Translations under genes and position numbers: made by a program
The notes under the pieces: generated by a model
The model's database searches: none
What the model was told of the DNA's origin: nothing
The model's input: the letters and a program-made list of their open reading frames with translations, nothing else
Part shown: piece by piece, positions 60,535 through 64,000 of the stretch
Layout of the letters: every line of letters starts with the position of its first letter
How positions within the stretch are numbered: position 1 is the first letter of the stretch
DNA from: Phycomyces blakesleeanus NRRL 1555(-)
Taxonomy: Eukaryota; Mucoromycota; Mucoromycetes; Mucorales; Phycomycetaceae
Assembly: GCF_001638985.1 (NCBI RefSeq)
Contig: NW_017265147.1
Coordinates: forward strand, 1,147,545 to 1,211,544
Direction of reading: 5' to 3'
Length of the DNA: 64,000 nt

Positions 60535-61167
60535 GCTTTGTCGAGGAACAAGCGCATTTCTGAAAAGATGTACGCTACAAGTAGTACTTCTCTACTTTAG
60601 CATTACAAAGCTGTCGAACAACTTTTAATCAATTGAAAAATAATATCTAACCAGAATGACCATTGCTGAAATAGTGAATACTCTATTATATGTTTTCTGC
60701 ATACAGCCACTTTTGTTGTTTTTTATAGAAATAAATAAACTTGCCCTTTTTAAATTATAATAAAATAAGTGTGTGTGTATGCTTTTATTTAATATATTTC
60801 TACCAAGCTATACAAAGTATGTGATCTTTAGTTTCCATTTATGAAATCATTTGACCAGGATAGATTTCTATTATATTCCGGTCTACAGTAAGACACCCTA
60901 TAAAAGTCGCACAATCAAAGAAAATAAGTCGCATATTTAAGAGTTCTTGCGTTATGAACGAACCTTTTTCTTTAAAAATACAAACTGCACAGAAAAGCAC
61001 TCTTAGGCTATTAGCCCATTAGACATTCTGATACTATATTTTATCATGTATACTTAATCTTTTAAATGTAAAAAACTTTGAAAAAATTTTATCCCAAAAA
61101 TGCGCCTTATTTTTTCGAATTATGCGACTTACAAATGTGCTTTACTGTATTTGAAGCTTTGTACTGA
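60535..61167. other. Convergent intergenic between array members D and F, with a TA-flanked element
   Basis: Holds the 3' UTRs of D and F and the short inverted-repeat element at 60886-61147. Confidence 0.6.
60886..61147. mobile_element. MITE-like element, Tc1/mariner-pogo type ends
   Basis: It begins CAGTAAGACACCCTATAAAA and ends with the inverted form of CAGTAAAGCACATTTGTAAG. Both arms continue into AAGTCGCA. It is flanked on both sides by TA (60884-60885 and 61148-61149), the target duplication of the Tc1/mariner/pogo superfamily. It is 262 bp with no transposase ORF. Confidence 0.8.
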
Positions 61168-61668
61168 CTAAAAGCAGTTAAAGAAACTATTTTTAAAAAA
61201 AAAATACACGCATTAGATAAATTGAAACACATCTACATATATAAATCTATCCTTATTCTTTACCGAGCTTTTTTGGACGATCCATCTTGTGAATTACTAC
61301 TGGGTTTAGTTTTCTTGGCAGGATTCTTCTTTGCCATGGAACATAGCTTTGAGACCGAGCCACTTCCACTTGATGAACCACCGGAAGAACCCTTTGGAGA
61401 CTTTGGTGCACTATCAGCTACAAACACACATATATACATATACATAAATTTATGTAAGAGAAAGGAAGGTATATTTATGCTGTTGATGTTGTGTGTTTTT
61501 TTTTCTTTGATAAAAATTAAATAACTCTTCTATGATTATTTTTTTGGTACTATTATCTAATAACCATTGTAGCTTACATTTGGTTCCACACAGCGAACCT
61601 GTTCTGGGAAATGTACTTCCTCCCATTTTTGGAGGAGTGATTGGACGGTCGTTGGAAAATAGAGGCAT
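61168..61668 (-). CDS. Small Ser/Lys-rich protein with F-N-C-F tail, array member F
   Basis: Three exons give 87 codons: 61668-61578, 61417-61264 and 61186-61168. The N-terminus is M-P-L-F-S-N-D-R-P-I-T-P-P-K. The rest of exon 1 (G-G-S-T-F-P-R-T-G-S-L-C) is paralogous to member G. Exon 2 is Ser/Gly-rich then Lys-rich (M-A-K-K-N-P-A-K-K-T-K), ending S-Q-D-G-S-S-K-K-A-R. The 19-nt last exon adds F-F-N-C-F. Exon 3 is supported by the same length, phase and F-N-C-F ending in member G. Retention of the last intron gives CGG TAA. No known domain. Confidence 0.72.
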
Positions 61669-61701
61669 GATAGTGTGCGTAAACTACAATAGATATAAGT
61701 G

Positions 61702-61758
<57 letters not shown>

Positions 61759-62787
61759 TGAATAAACAGAGTTAAGATATCTAGCTGTAAGCCGATACTT
61801 ATAAAGATGTTCTTTGTTGTCTTACATTTTGGCTTTTGGCTTTATTGTAAAAATAGCCTATATTGGATCATCAAACACTACGATTCTATTTCTACCAAAA
61901 TACGAACAAAAATACTTAATTTTATTTTGGTCCAAGTCTTTTTTGTTTTGACATCTAAGTAAGCATCAAGAAAGAACTTTTGATATCTCGATTCGAGCTC
62001 TGTACTACTTTTGAGCACATTTATATATACATACAATAATCTCATTTCAGTATATACTTGATGTTGTGGTCGAGCAATTTTATTCTTAATGATTATAAAA
62101 AATGAACCTTCGTTTGGCCTAAATAGACAGATAGCTTTACAGCACATTTATATAATTATAAATTTACAAACCGATGAGTGGGAACTCTGGTGTTGTCGCT
62201 GTTACTCTTGTTGTTCATTACACGTATGATTTCTCATTTTTCTAATATGAGTGTGTTGTCATGGTAAATACAACTGTTAACGGAAACTTTGGCTGTTTTT
62301 TTAATTGCAGCAAGTTACTCTCGCACAACTTTATGTATAGACCCAGAGTGCATTTTTTTATAACAATTTTTTGAAAAGAGGACGTTTTTTTTTTTTTAGA
62401 TTATTATAGTGTAGAAAGAAGGCTTCCTAGCTATTCAGTTAAGACTAAATCAAATACGACATCGTTCTTGAACCCTAATTTTAAGAGCACGACGTTTCCA
62501 AGATAAGAGCTAGTCTTTCCTGAACGAATTATCTACATTTAGTCAAACTATAAAACTCCAGGTAAATTAAGCAGAATCATCATTTAACACTAGTACCACT
62601 ATATCTACATTTTGACACATGAGGCTTGTGGCTGAAATGAATTCATTTATTTCTTACTCTTTAACAGAAGAAGAGGGAAAGAGGGAAATGAATACAAGGG
62701 TTGTGTACTTTGGGTTGCTTTAATATTAAAACAGACAAAATAAATAGGGCAAATCTCTACTCCATGTGCACACAAATTGAATTTTTG
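61669..62787. other. Intergenic between array members F and G
   Basis: AT-rich, with a (TA)n(TG)n compound repeat at 61707-61757 directly upstream of F. The rest shows no coding or repeat signal. Confidence 0.55.
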
Positions 62788-63235
62788 TTAAAAGCAGTTG
62801 AACATGCTAATGAAAGAATAAAGTAAAGGTCAGACAGAAAAACATTAAATACGCACATCAATAGATATATCTATATATTTGTATATCTTACCCTTTCTTT
62901 TTAGGTCCGTCTTGTGAGCTGCTGCTAGCTTTGTTTTTACCAAGACATGACTTTGTTTCACCTCCGCATATCTTTGAGGCAGATCCGGATGATCCTGACG
63001 GTTTAAAAGCAGGCATTGACTTGGCTTTAAATATTAACAATATATAAGATACAGAGCACAGAATACATTATTCTTCGAATAATTTACTACTACTATTACT
63101 AATATAATAATAATAATAATCAATTTAGAATCATTTTAAAATCATACATGGTTTGCATAGTGTTCCAGTTTTAGGAAATACTGATCCTCCAGTGGCTGGA
63201 GGAGTGCGTGGCCGTTTGTTGGTGAATGGATTCAT
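62788..63235 (-). CDS. Small Ser/Lys-rich protein with F-N-C-F tail, array member G
   Basis: Three exons give 79 codons: 63235-63148, 63024-62892 and 62806-62788. The N-terminus is M-N-P-F-T-N-K-R-P-R-T-P-P-A, matching member F position by position through T-G-T-L-C. Exon 2 has P-S-G-S-S-G-S-A-S-K and ends S-S-Q-D-G-P-K-K-K. The 19-nt last exon adds G-M-F-N-C-F across the junction. Retention of the last intron gives GGG TAA. The function is unknown, and it pairs with F as a duplicate. Confidence 0.73.
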
Positions 63236-64000
63236 GGTGTTTATGTACTTTTATCTTATAATAAATAATATTTATAATTATAATAAAGTACAAGAAGTAT
63301 ATGGAAGAAGTATACTTTATTTCTTTCTCTTTATCTCTGAATTTTTTGCTTGAACTTATATATATGCAGTTTCGTTCTGTTGTCTTATTTACTTGACAAT
63401 AATATAGTCAAATCAATGACTCTCTTTCTTCATATATATATGTGTGTGTGTGTCTTTATTTCCCTAATATTTATCAGTAAAAAAAAACATGCTCTCACAT
63501 CTTTGCTAATATACAAAGACACCGCATAGGTATTTTTAGAAAATGCTTATTGTTGCTGTTGCTATAGATATAAATGTCTATTCAAACAAGCTGTAAATTG
63601 TATTTCTTTTTTTTTCTCTGACCATTCTTATCTAATAGATATGACTGATTATAGACTGAATTTTATACGTTAATTCGTGTTATTTTATTCTATTATTCTA
63701 TGGATATATATATATATATTGCAATCATTGTCAAAATGTCGCTTATTTTTGTTTCATTTTTTAACTCGATAAATATTTTCAAGACATAAGAGTTAGATCA
63801 GTATTGTTAAATACAAAGAAAACAAAAAAATTCATGGCACTTGATTCGCTTGGAATAATTGTGATCACTATCATAGATTTTGTCTTTCCAGTTACTTTCC
63901 GCATTTAAAATATGGTTATTCCTTTTTTAATTTATTTATTTGTTTATTCATTCATTAATTGATCGAGTAATTTTCTTCTTTGTCTTCTTTCCCTTCTTCC
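63236..64000. other. AT-rich right edge, no gene seen
   Basis: Short TA/TG repeats and poly-A/T. The first few hundred bases should hold the promoter of member G. Confidence 0.5.

Noticed and set aside
53288..63235. Prenylated mating-pheromone precursors.
   Set aside because: No repeated mature-peptide units are seen, only some tails fit CaaX, and this fungal group is known for trisporoid rather than peptide pheromones. This is not excluded for single members.
1..64000. tRNA, rRNA or CRISPR loci.
   Set aside because: No A/B-box pair with a foldable cloverleaf, no rRNA core sequence and no spaced direct repeats were found by eye.

Overview
The window is nuclear DNA of a filamentous, early-diverging fungus, most likely Mucoromycota (Mucorales-type). 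The grounds are many short GT-AG introns with CTAAC/CTAAT-like branch sites, very AT-rich intergenic DNA, typical fungal gene content, and families common in these fungi (DUF3759-like, FIST, LMBD1, RAX2, WDR7). I ran no database search. I built the exon models by hand from splice sites, reading frame and family motifs. All models sum to whole codons except POP1, which is one base short near 31500.

Left part (1-24743): the 3' end of a ricin-lectin-like/DUF3759-like gene; a promoter-like block with no ORF (about 1990-2650); an LMBD1-type lysosomal cobalamin transporter; an intronless Msn2/4-like C2H2 factor; a bHLH-zipper factor; a Pin1/Ess1 prolyl isomerase (minus) whose start codon is alone in its exon; and a 1977-residue TPR/Mlp1-like nuclear-pore protein.

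Middle part (24744-53094): a MITE-like element, the MutL homologue PMS1 (minus), ALG5 (minus), POP1 (plus, divergent from ALG5), type II pantothenate kinase, a RAX2-like polarity protein with a C-terminal SH3 domain, a FIST-domain protein, and a 24-exon WDR7/rabconnectin-3-beta-like protein (minus). These are housekeeping genes that share no obvious pathway.

Right part (53095-64000) is different. It holds seven small paralogous genes of 79-116 codons in about 10 kb, on both strands, that I cannot assign to a known family. All have three exons with the same intron phases (1, then 2). Six of seven start M-x-x-[W/F], the middle exon is rich in Gly/Pro or Ser/Lys, and a last exon of only 16-22 nt encodes a short Cys tail (CCCF, FCCC, YCCW, SCCCCS, SCCTCS, FNCF, FNCF). 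In six of seven, retaining the last intron would stop translation at once, giving a tail-less protein. This array is the most interesting feature of the window. It is interrupted by a 100-N gap flanked by a clean and a visibly corrupted copy of the same roughly 575 bp, which looks like an assembly artefact.

Five introns use GC-AG borders.
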